DNA from: Saposhnikovia divaricata
Taxonomy: Eukaryota > Streptophyta > Magnoliopsida > Apiales > Apiaceae
DNA: 64,000 nucleotides
Assembly (NCBI GenBank): GCA_036435485.1
Contig: CM071598.1
Coordinates: 107,692,501-107,756,500 of the forward strand
Direction: 5' to 3'
Shown: positions 32,799 to 45,094 of the stretch, in pieces
Position numbering within the stretch: position 1 is the first letter of the stretch
Layout of the letters: each line of letters opens with the position of its first letter
Made by a program: the position numbers and the translations under genes
Notes under the pieces: generated by a model
The model's database searches: none
What the model was told of the DNA's origin: nothing
What the model saw: only the letters and a program-made list of their open reading frames with translations

Positions 32799-33270
32799 GG
32801 GTCATCACGGTCCAATTTCCATTTAATAACATTATATTCTTGATAGTTGAAATATAAATGCGTAATAAAACCCACACAGTAGACCCCACACCTAATAATA
32901 TTACACACCAGTCATATGCTCAGAGAACAACTTCCATAATAATAACAGTTTAAAGTTAAAAGAGTTACTACAAACCCAGAATCTTACTTAAGTAGTGTTG
33001 TTGAATATTACTTCGAGAGGAAGCATTTCAACAACCAAAAGTTTATTACACACTTACACACTTAATTTACATAAGTCTACCAATACCCATATGTCTATCA
33101 GCTACCTCAGGGATAGGCGCCAGCACGCTCTCAAAAGGTCGTCTTTCCCTTACCCTCTTGCGGGGTGTAGTGCGGAGTATCAGCATTTGACCTAGCTGTT
33201 ATATACATAAGTCGCAAGAGTGAGCTATAATAGCTCAGCAAGATAAATTTTGTAAACCATCATCAAAGAA

Positions 33271-33310
<40 letters not shown>

Positions 33311-36184
33311 GAACGGAAAACCCATCATAATCATTAAGAAAAAAATTAATTCTTATTTATTAAATACACCATCTATTTATCTTTATAAGAAAAGAAATAT
33401 AGAACCATATAATATCAGTTTATCTTCTAATATGATATAATATCAGTTTCTCTTCTAAATCATAAAATAATTCCATAATTTCATGCCATTTTTCCTTTTT
33501 CAGTATGTCGATCTGTAACCATTATCAATTCTTTCTTTAAATACTTTGGGGATATCTGCTGTCGCCTGATACGTTAGGACGATGATCAGTCGCCTAATCG
33601 TACCTGCTCCATGTTTACTACTAGTAGAAGGAATGATCTAACCTGGTCATCATCCCTGGAGGAAGGCTCTCTGCTACATCCCCTTTCGGCATCTCTTGGG
33701 CTGTAATAAAATATTGAGTGCTGGACTGTGCCGAACACAGCCTCTTACGCTTGCTGTTGCAATCCCCCTTTTTATCAAATTATTATTCCATTTATAAAAC
33801 ACCATTCCATATTTTTCCATTTTCTGTTTCCATTTTCCATTCACATATATCATTTCCATTTCCATTTCCATCCATCGTCATCTTTAAAATACATACATCA
33901 TAATACTTTGATTATAACTTAGACATCTCCTCCGTATTTAATAAAGTCACTTATGCTATTAAATACATAACTATTCCATCTATTTTTAAAGTATTAAATA
34001 ATATTCAATAATATTTATTAAATCACAAATGTTTAAAGATTATAAATAACAGAATATTATAAACCATATAACCCTAGATAACAACTGATACCATTCTTTT
34101 TCATATCTTTTTAAGCCATAAAGTATATTGGCTCCCTTCATATTCATATCCACGATCCATATCATATATTGATATAAGATTCATATATTATCTAGCAAAA
34201 CCATTTTCCTTTGAAACATAACAATTTATCAAAATAAGGAAGAAGAAATCTTGCCTCGATCTCTAAATCCCAGAGGTATGACCCGGTGTTCGTCTTGAGT
34301 TTCTATAAGAACGAAAAGGATCATCATTAGCATATGCCCCATTATAATTATTATTACTAACAACACTTATCCTAACCATTTAACTCACTTGATCCCCTAA
34401 TCTTTTTAGCTTATCAAACACACCATAATATAACTCTTATTAATACCGCCACGTAATGACACTTAGTACATTATCAAGGTATGTCATTATCTTATACACT
34501 TAGTAGATATTTAAGTTTTAAAGACTTTTAAGTCGACCATTAACTCGAGAAAATTATCCTTTATCCGTTTAAGGGGTATTCCATTAACGTACTCTTGATC
34601 TAAACATTTTTATAAAATTGAAAAATTATTCGTTCGACATGAGACCTTCTCCTATACCTTCCTTATGACCTCTATTATTTAATTATCAAGATTCGTAACG
34701 AAATCACTTAGGTTAAGAGTGTTCAATTGAAGTTATGAACTCGCACTTACGTTTTTGAACCACTTTTAGTATTTTGGCCATATTTCCTAAACCGTTCATC
34801 AGATTTTTACGTACTTTATATCAAAACGATCTGTGAACTAAGATCTATCCTATAATGACCAGTGGTTATGCCCTACTGACCTTGACAGATTCGGGATGCT
34901 CTGTTTTTAACAAGTAATTACTGTTTTAACAAAAATCGGGCATTATAACGGTTATATTTTCATACTTTCCATAATATAACTCCTTCCAATCCAACATCCA
35001 ACACATATACCAAACCCTACACCATGTGGACATCATACCAACCATGGTTACTAGCACCCACAACACCTCCATGTTCAATCAATCACTTATAAACATACAT
35101 ATAATCATGATTTCATGCTTAATACTCACTTAACCACTAAACTAACCATAACCCATCATAAACTCAAGATAATAATAAGGGTTCATGAACTCCATACCTT
35201 CCTTGAAGCTTGAACAACACTAAATAAGCCTTGGATAGTCCTTAAACAACCTTAAAATAGCTTGGATAGTCTAAAGAAACCATAAAAACAAAGTTAGTTC
35301 TTGGAGTTACTATTCATCTAGCAACTTTGATGATTTTATTACCTATGCAAATGATGTTGAATGGCTATAAAACTTGGTGGATGATCTTCTCTAACCTCCA
35401 AGAACCTCCATGGATTTTCCCTTGATTTGTAGTTGATTGTAGCTAGGGTTTTGATTTTTATTTTCTTCTTTTTTTCTTGTTTGGGCCGAATGGGGTATAA
35501 GGATGGAGAAGAGAGATTTTTTTTGTTTTGGTTGCTCTTATCTTGGCTAATCTTGAGAGTTCTAGAGTATTGTAGCATGTTATAGATAATTACATGGTGA
35601 AATTACTAATTAACCCTTGGTTAAAGTTAGTGGAAAGTGATGTAAGGAGTGATGTCATTCTTGGATGATCTTGTGATTTTTGTTTTTGATTTCCTAATTA
35701 GTGTTTTAATGATTTTGCTAAATACTAATGTGGTGTGTATATCCTTGTTATGATATTAAGCTTGGTTGTTTAGTCTCCATATTTGTCTAGTTACGATTCG
35801 TTTCGAATATACCTCGTTATCCAAATGGTTTTGAAATCGTTGAACAATCCAAATTCCCTTGACATTTTCTTAACTTGATCATTCCTTGGTTTAACCTAAT
35901 TTTACTATTTCCTCAATATATAAACCATTTAATATTTCTATACTCCTTCATATCACATTCCATAGAGTCTCAATTGAAATTGAAAATCCTTAAAATCCAC
36001 ACTCAGGATTTTCTGAAATCCGTTATCGTTTCGAGTCACTTATTTTCATAGTACATCACTAATATGGTTTCTGATTATTCATTTCCTATTTCAATGGTAG
36101 GGTACCTACATGCCATTTCCCTAAATCCTCAAAATTTACTATTCATTTAAGCACTGTAGCATTTCTAAAGTTAGGGTTATTACG
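32799..36184 (-). repeat. 3' LTR of the Ty3 element (33 bases truncated)
   Basis: It matches 39801-40619 plus 55965-58518. The element-orientation start is CGTAATAACCCTAAC (TG changed to CG); the end is lost before GGTCATCACGG. It keeps the intact site CTAGTAGAAGGAATGATC (about 33620), which in the other LTR is split by the Sirevirus. Confidence 0.9.
33067..33186 (-). CDS. small basic ORF in the 3' LTR (39 codons)
   Basis: ATG at 33186, TAA at 33069-33067. The peptide starts MLILRTTPRKRVRERR and contains PIPEVADR. It lies in the only GC-rich island of the LTR. The same frame, open and of equal length, is in the other LTR at 40187-40068. No known family is recognised. Coding status is uncertain. 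Confidence 0.3.
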   Translation of the reverse strand: MLILRTTPRKRVRERRPFESVLAPIPEVADRHMGIGRLM

Positions 36185-36200
36185 GTCTTCCCCCCTTAAA
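36185..36200 (-). promoter_or_regulatory. polypurine tract of the Ty3 element
   Basis: The minus strand reads TTTTAAGGGGGGAAGAC directly before the 3' LTR start. This is the usual plus-strand primer position and composition. Confidence 0.75.
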
Positions 36201-36694
36201 AGGATTCCGTCCCGGAATCACGTTGAAGATATTGACGAATACCTTTCTCACATTACACCTTCTAATTCTCATATTACTTCCTCCATCCTTTAGTTTCTCC
36301 TTAAACATCTCTATCTTGTTTGTACAGAAATACACCAATATAACTTGCTTGTCATTCATCAACATGCCATTTAGCTTATCAATAGCAATACTTTTACTAT
36401 CTTTATCGTACCAACCTTCTCTGGCATTCTGTCATTCTATATTATCTCATCTCTCCTTTCTCTTTTTACTAAGGGTATCGGCCACCACATTGGCCTTCCC
36501 TGAATGGCAGTGTATCTCACTTATTGTCTAACTATATTTTGATCTCTATCATAACATAAAATTTGAATACTTCAATCTTATTATATCCTGTCTCTGTAAA
36601 ATCTTCCAGAAATTTGACTAGAAGGCTATTCCTTGAAACAATTGTAAGAAAATATTATCTATAATATATTATTTATTATTTTTTTTAATACTCT

Positions 36695-36705
<11 letters not shown>

Positions 36706-36755
<50 letters not shown>
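36706..36755. repeat. (CT)n microsatellite inside the Ty3 element
   Basis: Uninterrupted CT dinucleotides of about 48 bases, located downstream of gag where pol sequence would be expected. Confidence 0.9.
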
Positions 36756-36759
<4 letters not shown>

Positions 36760-36822
36760 TCCCCTTGGACCAGCATATCTTACTTCCTAATTAGATAGAT
36801 TATTCTTATCTATTTTATTAAC

Positions 36823-38156
36823 TTATTTACACCATTCATTTACCAAGTTGATTCCTAACCAAACATTTACACTTAAAAGGTTAAATAGTAAGAAATTACC
36901 TGTGTCTGCATCTGGTTTCTTCAATGCATCTCCTAAGGTCATATTGTACACTCTGGCAGTAGGTCTATTCGAAGCAGTCGTACTTTGTCCTGTCGCAGAT
37001 GATCCACTAGAACGGCAATCTCTAGCTATGTGTCCTAATTTTCCACACTGGTAACACTTGACGTCACTCCTAGGGTTTGTATCAACTGATGGGCACTGGT
37101 TAAAATAGTGTCCTTTTTGTCCACACTTAAAACAAGTTATTCCCAACATTCTACACACTCCCGTATGCTTCTTACCACACGTGTTACAATCTAGTAATGG
37201 TGGTCGTGATTGATTGGACTGAAATGTTCTTAAGGATTTACCACCCTGATTCACAGTCTCAATAACAGCCTTATTACTCCCTGACTTTCCTACAAACTGA
37301 GATTTTTGTCCTTTACTGAACTTGCTAAAGTAACTTCCTTCACTTGAACCTCCTTTCTAGCCCTCAAATTTCCTTTTCTTATTCTCTCAACAAATTTGAG
37401 TTTGTTCACTCTCGGCTTCTATAATAGCTGCTTTTTGAACCACTATAGCATAATCAGTTAGCTCAAATGGTGCCACTCTCGTCCGTAGCCATGGTTTCAA
37501 TCCTTGTTGGAACCTTTTCGTCGTTGTTCTTCAGTATGCACAAATTCTGGAACAAATCTAGACAGTTCAGTAAATTTAGTTTCGTACTCTGCCACTGTTA
37601 GATTGTCCTGCTTTAACTCCAAAAATTTTATTTCCATTTGGTTTTCCAAATACCTAGGGGAATACTTCTCTAGAAACATTCTAGTAAAATGCTCCCAGGT
37701 TATCATTCCGGCTCCTTCTAGACTCTTCTTAGCCTCCCACCAATAGTTTGCCTCTCCCTTCAAGAGATAGGCAGCGAAAAGGGTCTTCTGTTCCTCATCT
37801 ACTCTCAAAATTTCAAAAGCTTTCTCCATTTCTTTCAGCCATGCTCTGGCTACTACTGGGTTAGCAGTTCCCTCAAACTCTATGGGCTTTAATGACTTAA
37901 AGGCACGAAATGTATTAGCTACCTGGTTCGGGGGAACAGGTGGTTGTTGAAGATTCTGTGGATTAGCTAAATTTTGCCTTAATAAGGCCATAAATTGGTT
38001 TAAGGGATCACCTCCCTGATTACCTTGTTAGCCAGCCGACTCGTCTTTTTCTTCCTCATTATTTTGTTCTCCCTGAGCATTTTCATTCTGTCTATTTTGA
38101 CTTTCTTCATCTCTCTCATTTTCCCTGGCATTCTCTCTGTTATTACGTCTAGCCAT
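36823..38156 (-). pseudogene. Ty3 gag (retrotransposon gag plus CCHC zinc knuckles), broken
   Basis: ATG at 38156 (MARRNNRENARENERDEE), an in-frame TAA at 38030-38028, then the Retrotrans_gag domain (PIEFEGTANPVVARAWLKEM, YLLKGEANYWW, FLEKYSPRYLENQMEIKFLE, LTVAEYETKFTELSRF). A frameshift at about 37505 and more stops follow. The C-terminal part (37254-36823) holds CCHC knuckles, CFKCGQKGHYFNQC and CYQCGKLGHIARDC, preceded by a C-x2-C-x4-H-type CNTCGKKHTGVC. It would form the virus-like particle and bind RNA. The frame ends right after VYNMTLGDALKKPDADTG, where protease should begin. Pol is absent. Confidence 0.88.
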
Positions 38157-38710
38157 TTTTCTGTCAATAATAATATTCTCCATCAATTACCCAAATTTAG
38201 GGTATAATATTCATTATCCCCATATACAATAGTTATATCACTATTTACTCATTTATACATAACCACATTCTCAAATTCAAGCAACTAATATCAAGTTAAT
38301 ATACTATTAATATGAAACATATAAGCTCGCTACCTTTAACACGATGTCCTTTAACATGATAACCTTTTCATTTAAGTCAATCACCTTATATACATTAATA
38401 TTTTCGAATCTCAACATTTAGTATCAAAATACGATAAAACTTAAGCAAAATACATAAACTTCATTAATTCACATAAATATATTACAACTTGTGGCTAACA
38501 TCCTTCACTACTAATTAATATATACATTATAAAGTACAAGGTTTGAAACCCCAAAAGCATAGCCATACATACTAATCCGCTATAACAAAAGTACTACTAA
38601 CATCCCTCTAATCAGACTGGGATTAAGATAGTAAACACTAAACTAATCCCCAAAATGACATCAGCTAGATGACTACAGTCTGATTAGTGACTAAAACTAC
38701 TGTCCCCAGC

Positions 38711-39541
38711 TCACGGTAACCCTGCTCTAATGACATCCCTGATCTGAACTACCATAGACGTGACAACCTCTACTACCTCAGCTCTCCATGCTAGATCTCC
38801 TCTCTGTGCTAACAACCTCCTCAGATCACCAAGTGCTCGCAGCTCAATGCTAATCAATCCTAAAGATACACCATCTGAAATAACACCTCCTCTACCTCCA
38901 GCTAACCTCTGCAATAGTGTATCTATCATCCTACGAGACTCCTCTAGCTGACCCTGTAAGATATGGTAGTCTGACTATAAAGTCACATAGACCGGATCAT
39001 CTGCAAGTATAGGTACCTCCTGTGGGGGTGTAGCTACTGGTGATGGTGCAGCTACAGGTGAAGGTGCAACTACTGGTGGAGGTGAAGGAACTGGCTCTGT
39101 ATCCGCATTCTCTGAAGGGTCCTCCTCCGAATGGAAAACAAACTGTCCTGGGGGAGTAAACTGCTCTATCGGATTATCCAAAGGATCCGGACTCGGTGTA
39201 GGGGATGGAATAGGGGATGGCACTGGAACAAGTGGAATAGGAGTAGGAATCATGTAGATATATCTCCACTCGGGCTGCTCCTCAGCTATCACTAATAATT
39301 TAGGCCTCTTACGCACTGGCATATCTCCCTCTGGAACCTCTGATCTAACTCGGGAAGGACCTGCCTCATCGGATCCTACAGATGATCTCCCAGTGTATGG
39401 CACTATAGCCACAGCATCTCTCGCCCTGCGCTCACATGCCTCCCTGGCTCTCTCCTCCTCAAGTCTGCTATAGCATAGTCTGGAACCTCGACACCTGCGT
39501 ACAATAAGTCCGTAATCTCCTGCTCCGACATCCCTAGCCAC
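38711..39541 (-). pseudogene. proline-rich ORF upstream of gag in the Ty3 element, one in-frame stop
   Basis: One frame from 39541 to 38711 with a single TAG at 38977-38975. The first part is basic and Arg-rich with VRKRPKLLV, then a Pro/Ser repeat (PIPSPTPSPDP, PSPVAAPSPVATPP). After the stop the frame continues into a helical segment (EESRRMIDTLLQRL, ISIELRALGDLRRLLAQR). An upstream ATG at about 39575 in another frame reads METGELSHTREWLGMSEQE, suggesting a shift. It lies between PBS and gag, a place with no standard Ty3 gene. Function unknown; it may be an extra ORF of this family. Confidence 0.5.
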
Positions 39542-39753
39542 TCTCGTGTATGACTCAGCTCACCGGTCTCCATCTCCTCTCCCTATAAATAAAAAATAAC
39601 TTTTATTAGTAATAATATATAAAATTATAAACATTACTTAAAATAAATGCTACCTTCGATAACCCATCCTTTAACTCGATGTGAGTTCACAATTTATATT
39701 ATTACTGATATATTTATTATCATCACTATTGTTCCTGAGCATTATGACTCTTA

Positions 39754-39765
39754 GCTCTGATACCA
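39754..39765 (-). promoter_or_regulatory. primer binding site of the Ty3 element (tRNA-Met)
   Basis: The minus strand reads TGGTATCAGAGC two bases after the 5' LTR end (GGGGCATCACA). It fixes the element's orientation. Confidence 0.85.
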
Positions 39766-40067
39766 TCTGTGATGCCCCTAGATCCGGGGTCAGGAATCCA
39801 GGTCATCACGGTCCAATTTCCATTTAATAACATTATATTCTTGACAGTTGAAATATAAATGCGTAATAAAACCCACACAGTAGACCCCACACCTAATAAT
39901 ATTACACACCAGTCATATGCTCAGAGAACAACATCCATAATAATAACAGTTTAAAGTTAAAAGAGTTACTACAAACCCAGAATCTTACTTAAGTAGTGTT
40001 GTTGAATATTACTTCGAGAGGAAGCATTTCAACAACCAAAAGTTTATTACACACTTACACACTTAAT

Positions 40068-40187
40068 TTACATAAGTCTACCAATACCCATCTGTCTATC
40101 AGCTACCTCAGGGATAGGCACCAACACTCTCTCAAAAGGTTGTCTTTCCCTTACCCTCTTCCGGGGTGTAGTGCGGAGTATCGGCAT
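40068..40187 (-). CDS. small basic ORF in the 5' LTR (39 codons)
   Basis: ATG at 40187, TAA at 40070-40068. It begins MPILRTTPRKRVRERQ and contains PIPEVADR. It differs from the copy at 33186-33067 by five or six residues but keeps start, stop and length. No known family is recognised. Confidence 0.3.
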   Translation of the reverse strand: MPILRTTPRKRVRERQPFERVLVPIPEVADRQMGIGRLM

Positions 40188-40619
40188 TTGACCTAGCTGT
40201 TATATACATAAGTAGCAAGAGTGAGCTATAATAGCTCAGGAAGATATATTTTGTAAACCATCATCAAAGAAAACATATATATATATATATATATATAATG
40301 AACGGAAAACCCATCATAATCATTAAGAAAAGAATTAATTTTATTTATTAAATACACCATCTATTTATCTTTATAAGAAAAGAAATATAGAACCATATAA
40401 TATCAGTTTCTCTTCTAATATGATATAATATCAGTTTCTCTTCTAAATCATAAAATAATTCCATAATTTCATGCCATTTTTCCTTTTTCAGTATGTCGAT
40501 CTGTAACCATTATCAATTCTTTCTTTAAATACTTTAGGGATATCTGATGTCGCCTGATACGTTAGGATGATGATCAATCGCCTAATCATACCTGTTCTCT
40601 GTTTACTACTAGTAGAAGG

Positions 40620-41156
40620 TGTTAAATATAATTGATGTGAATAATGTCAGTGTTTAAGTGTTACAGAGATTCATCAGAGTTTAACTGGAAACTGGAAGCG
40701 GTCAGAGTTTAATTAAACTCTTACAGATGGAAGATCGATAGAGTTTGCTAAACTCTGTCAGGAGGAAGCGTCTACGGGTCATCATCAGTGTTTGAAGAAT
40801 AATTGAAGATAATTATGGAAGCAATATCTTTGAAGATTGGAAAGCTGTCGAAGACATTGTGTTGACTAAGATGACGAGTAACAATCATAATTGATAATAT
40901 TTGTATAGCTGATTTATAGGAGTATCAATTATCGATTGTACAGTAGCTGTATATCTTTATATATACAGTTAGGTTAACCCTAGAAGGGTATTGAGAAACT
41001 TATTATCATATTATTGTAACCTAAGCAGCTCTCTGTGATATTTTACATCACTGAGAGAGGAGTTATTAATTCCATACAGTTTTTGATTATTTAAAACGTG
41101 TGTTAATTGTTATTGTCTCATACGAACTTGATTATATTTGAGTATTCGGCCTAACA
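40620..41156 (+). repeat. 5' LTR of the Sirevirus
   Basis: TGTTAAATATAATTG...CGGCCTAACA, 537 bp. A TATA-like TATATATACAG lies near its middle. It pairs with 55428-55964. Confidence 0.93.
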
Positions 41157-41158
41157 AT

Positions 41159-41170
41159 TGGTATCAGAGC
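41159..41170 (+). promoter_or_regulatory. primer binding site of the Sirevirus (tRNA-Met)
   Basis: TGGTATCAGAGC lies two bases after the LTR end. Confidence 0.9.
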
Positions 41171-41214
41171 ATATCTGTTACTCTATACAGTTAAGATCCA
41201 CACAACTATAATCA

Positions 41215-43291
41215 ATGGTAGAGATACCTCCTCCATCAGGTTTTAATTCTAGTATTGAGAAGGCTCAACATACTACTGTGAGTCGTTATGAGACAATTAG
41301 GGTTCCTATTCTCAGGCCGGCAGAATATTCAATTTGGAAGGTGAAGATGACTATGTTTCTAGAGGCTACAGATCCAGAATATCTTGACAGAATTTATGAA
41401 GGTCCTCATAAGCCTACAAAGTTGTCTGTTGTTACTGCTGGTCAAGAAGCTAAATCAGTTCCAAAGGAGAAGAAAGATCTGACTCCTGAGGATATTTCAT
41501 CTATTGCTAAGGATGCAAAGGTTAGACATCTACTTCATAGTGCCTTAGACAATGTTATGTCTAACAAAGTGATTAATTGCACAACTGCCAAAGAAATCTG
41601 GGATGCCCTTGAAGTTTAGATGTCAAGGAACTGCTGCTATCAAGAAGAACAGAAGGAACATACTCACACAGGAGTATGAACATTTTGAGGCTAAATCTGA
41701 AGAAACCATGACAAAAACATTTGACAGATTCTGTAAGCTACTCAATGATTTGTCACTGGTCAATAAAGAGTATGATCTAGAAGATTCAAATCTCAAATTT
41801 CTTCTTGCTCTACCTGAAAAGTGGGATGTAAAGACAACCACTATACGAGATAATTATGATCTTGCTGACACTGAGATTGATGAAATCTATGGGTTGCTCA
41901 AAACTCATGAACTGGAAATGGAACAGAGAAAAAGGAGATCAAGCAAGAAGACAAAGTCTGTTGCTCTTAAGGTTGAAGAAAAACCCTTGAAGAAGGAAGT
42001 ATCAAGGAAGAAAGCTAAGGGAAAAGCTTTGGTCATACATTCTGAAAGTGAGTCATCAAATACTGATGTTGACTCAAACACTGATGAATCATCTGAATCT
42101 GAGGATGATGAAGAAGAAATGATGCAAATGGCTGCTTTGATGGTGAAGACCTTCAAGAAGATGGGTTTCAAGAACTTCAAGAAGGGAAAAAGGTTCTCTA
42201 AGAAAGATTCAAATTCTGACAGAAAGAGTTTCAGAAAGTCTGAGAAAAAGGATACCAAATCTGGGAAGAAAGACAAGTCTGAGATTCAATGCTACAAGTG
42301 TAAGGAGATGGGTCACTATGCTCCTGAGTGTAAGAAGGGTAAAACTAAAAAAGCACTCTTCACAAAAGGCAGAGACTGGGCAGACACTTCAGACTCAGAT
42401 GAGGATGTTAACTATGCTCTCATGGCTACTAATGAGAATAAATCTGAAGATTCTGAAAACAAGGTACCCCTAACTACCTATGCTTATAATACTGATAATA
42501 TATCTGAATTGATAATTTATCTTAAGTCCTTACATATCAGTTATAGGGATCAGACTTTAGAGAATGAGAGAATCAAATCTGAGAGTTCTGAACTTAAAGA
42601 AAGAAATAAATTTGTTGAAGAGAAACTTGTCAACATGCAACAAGTTCAGAAAGAAAGAGATGATGCTGTTTATCTAGAACAGGAGTTGCTTGGGAGATAT
42701 AGGCAACTAGAATCTGAGTTGGAGAAAGCAAATCACATAATTAAGACTTGGACTAATTCTGGAAAAGACACTCATGAGGTTTTTCAGTCAGACATAGTTG
42801 GTTTAGGTTACTGTGAGGAAGATGAACTTAGGTTTCAAAAAGAAGTCAAAATTAGAAAACATCTTCCAACTAGAAAATTTGTTACTAGCACAAGTGAACC
42901 TAAGTCTGAAGTTGAAAAAGAAGCTATTAAGGGAGAATCAGTAAAAACTTGTGTTAAACAGATTAATATTGGTTCAATGACAGATAAACAACTCAAAGAT
43001 AAGCTTAAGGAGTTAAAATCTGTTAAGAAACAGAAAGTGTCCAGGAAGAATAGAAATGGTAAAGTAGGCATTACCAATGGTTATAATCAAATTCTTGCTA
43101 CTTATGCTCCAAGAAAGACATGTCATAACTGTGGTAGTACTAAACATCTTGCTAGTTTCTGCAGGAAAAATAAAAACATTAATTCTTTACCCTCCAAGTC
43201 TGGAGTAAAGAATTCCGCTGCTAAAGCTGACAAAGTTAAGAAAGCCAAAGGATCCAAGCAAGTCTGGATCCTTAAATCTGACCTTCAGTGA
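41215..43291 (+). pseudogene. Sirevirus gag, one frameshift
   Basis: ATG at 41215 (MVEIPPPSGFNSSIEK). The UBN2-type gag region (PAEYSIWKVKMTMFLEATDP, TTAKEIWDAL) breaks by frameshift near 41610 and continues in another frame to 43291 (FDRFCKLLNDL, LALPEKWDVKTTTIRD). The first CCHC knuckle is CYKCKEMGHYAPEC; a long Glu/Lys-rich coiled region follows, then a second knuckle-like CHNCGSTKHLASFC near the end. The long C-terminal extension and the second knuckle are typical of Sirevirus gag. Structural nucleocapsid protein; the copy is non-functional. Confidence 0.9.
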
Positions 43292-43301
43292 ATGTCTGTG
43301 A

Positions 43302-44921
43302 TTGCAGGGCATCAGGGAGAGTACCCTAGTCGTGGACAGTGGATGTTCAGGACACATGACTGGAAATAAAGCCCTGCTATCAGAGTATGAGGAGAAGGCT
43401 GGCCCAAAAGTTTCCTATGGAGATGGCAACGTAGGACGTACTCTGGGATATGGCAATATTAATCTTGGAAATGTCACCATCACAAATGTAGCTCTGGTTC
43501 CAAGACTAAAGCATGATCTGCTATCTGTGAGTCAAATCTGTGACAGAGGTTATCACGTAGATTTTCAACCTGAATACTGTGAAGTTATCAGTAAATCTAC
43601 AGGGAACGTTGTTCTAGTTGGACACAGGCGCAATAATATCTATGAAGTAAAATTGTTGACAAACTCTGATGGAAAAGCTATGTACCTGTCAACAAGAATG
43701 TCTAGTGAAGAAAGTTGAAAGTGGCATAAGAAACTCTCTCATTTGAATCTGAACAACATCAATGAGTTGATAAGAAAGGATCTTGTAAGGGGACTCCCGA
43801 AGTCTTTATTAAATGTTGATGGCCTGTGTGATTCCTGTCAAAAGGCCAAACAAAGGAAGTCATATTTCAAAAGCAAGTCTGAATCTTCAATTGTTGATCC
43901 TTATCATCTTCTACATGTCGATCTGTTTGGACCAGTGAATGTCTTGTCTATTGGAAGAAAGAAATATGTTTTAGTCATTGTTGATGAACACACAAGATAC
44001 ATTTGGGTGTATTTTCTAGCAAAGAAGAATGAAACTGTATTAACTCTGATGGAGAATGTAAAGCTACTGGACAAAGGATCAAAACACAAAGTCAAAATAA
44101 TCAGTAGTGATAATGGAACTGAATTTAGGAATGCAACAATGGAAGAATTCTGCAAGAACAGAGGAGTGAAGCAAGAGTTTTCTGCACCTGGTACACCACA
44201 GCAAAATGGTGTAGTTGAGAGGAAAAACAGAACCTTGATAGAAGCTGCCAGAACTATGCTTGATGAAGCAAAATTGTCAACCTATTTCTGGGCAGAAGCA
44301 GTTCAAACTACTTGTTTTACTCAAAATGCTACTCTGATCAACAAGCATGGGAAAACACCATATGAGATGGTGAATGAAAAGAAGCCTAACCTGAAATATT
44401 TTCATATTTTTGAGTGCAAATGCTTTGTGTTAAAAACTCATTCTGAACAGTTGACCAAATTTGAGTTAAAAGCAAATGAAGGAATTTTTGTTGGCTATCC
44501 GCTGTCAACTAAGGCATTTAGAGTTTATAATCTGAGAACCAAGGTGATTATGGAGTCAATTCATGTGTCATTTGATGACAAGAAAATAACTGGACTTGAA
44601 GATGTAGATGAACATGATCAACTGCGCTTTGAAAATGAAGAATTAATCTCTGATGAAGCCCAGACGACAAACTCTGTTGAAGCATACTCTGAACCTTTAC
44701 TGGTAAACATTGAAGAAAATTCTCAGCCAGAGCAAAGGGGAGAACCAGTTGAGGGGGAGCATGAAGGATCACTTCAAGATCATGACTCAAATACTAAAAA
44801 TGAGTCAGCTAAAAAATCTGGATCAATCTTTGATGACTCAAACTCTGAAAGTGCAAAATCTGACAGTTCGATCTCTGAGCAGTCAAATTCAGGGGGAGCC
44901 TCAGAGACTGTAGAAAGGTAA
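43302..44921 (+). pseudogene. Sirevirus protease and integrase, broken
   Basis: The protease has the aspartic motif LVVDSGCSGHMTG, then a TGA at 43716-43718 just before KWHKKLSHLN, where relatives usually have Trp (TGG to TGA). The GAG-pre-integrase HHCC zinc site (H in SHLN, CDSCQKAK) follows, then the integrase core with HVDLFGP, SSDNGTEF and NGVVERKN carrying the D, D and E catalytic residues, and the FVGYP C-terminal block. A long acidic Ser-rich linker ends at TAA 44919-44921. A frame change over the G7 run near 44950 separates it from the reverse transcriptase. Confidence 0.92.
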
Positions 44922-45094
44922 CAAGAAAATCAGGAGAACATGGATCAAGGGGGGGATCAAATACTGATAGAAGTCATTTACCTTCAGCTAGGAAATGGAT
45001 AAAATCTCATACACCTGATCTAATAATTGGAGATCCAGATGCAAAAGTAAGGACAAGGAGTGCTACAACAAATGAATGTCTGTTTCATGCATTC

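Noticed and set aside
33674..33922. open frames on both strands repeated at 55908-56300
   Set aside because: They lie in the two copies of the Ty3 LTR, in low-complexity CCATTTCC repeats; no coding evidence.
41905..42276. Ser/Phe-rich minus frame opposite Sirevirus gag
   Set aside because: Mirror of the Lys/Glu-rich gag coding strand; no independent evidence.
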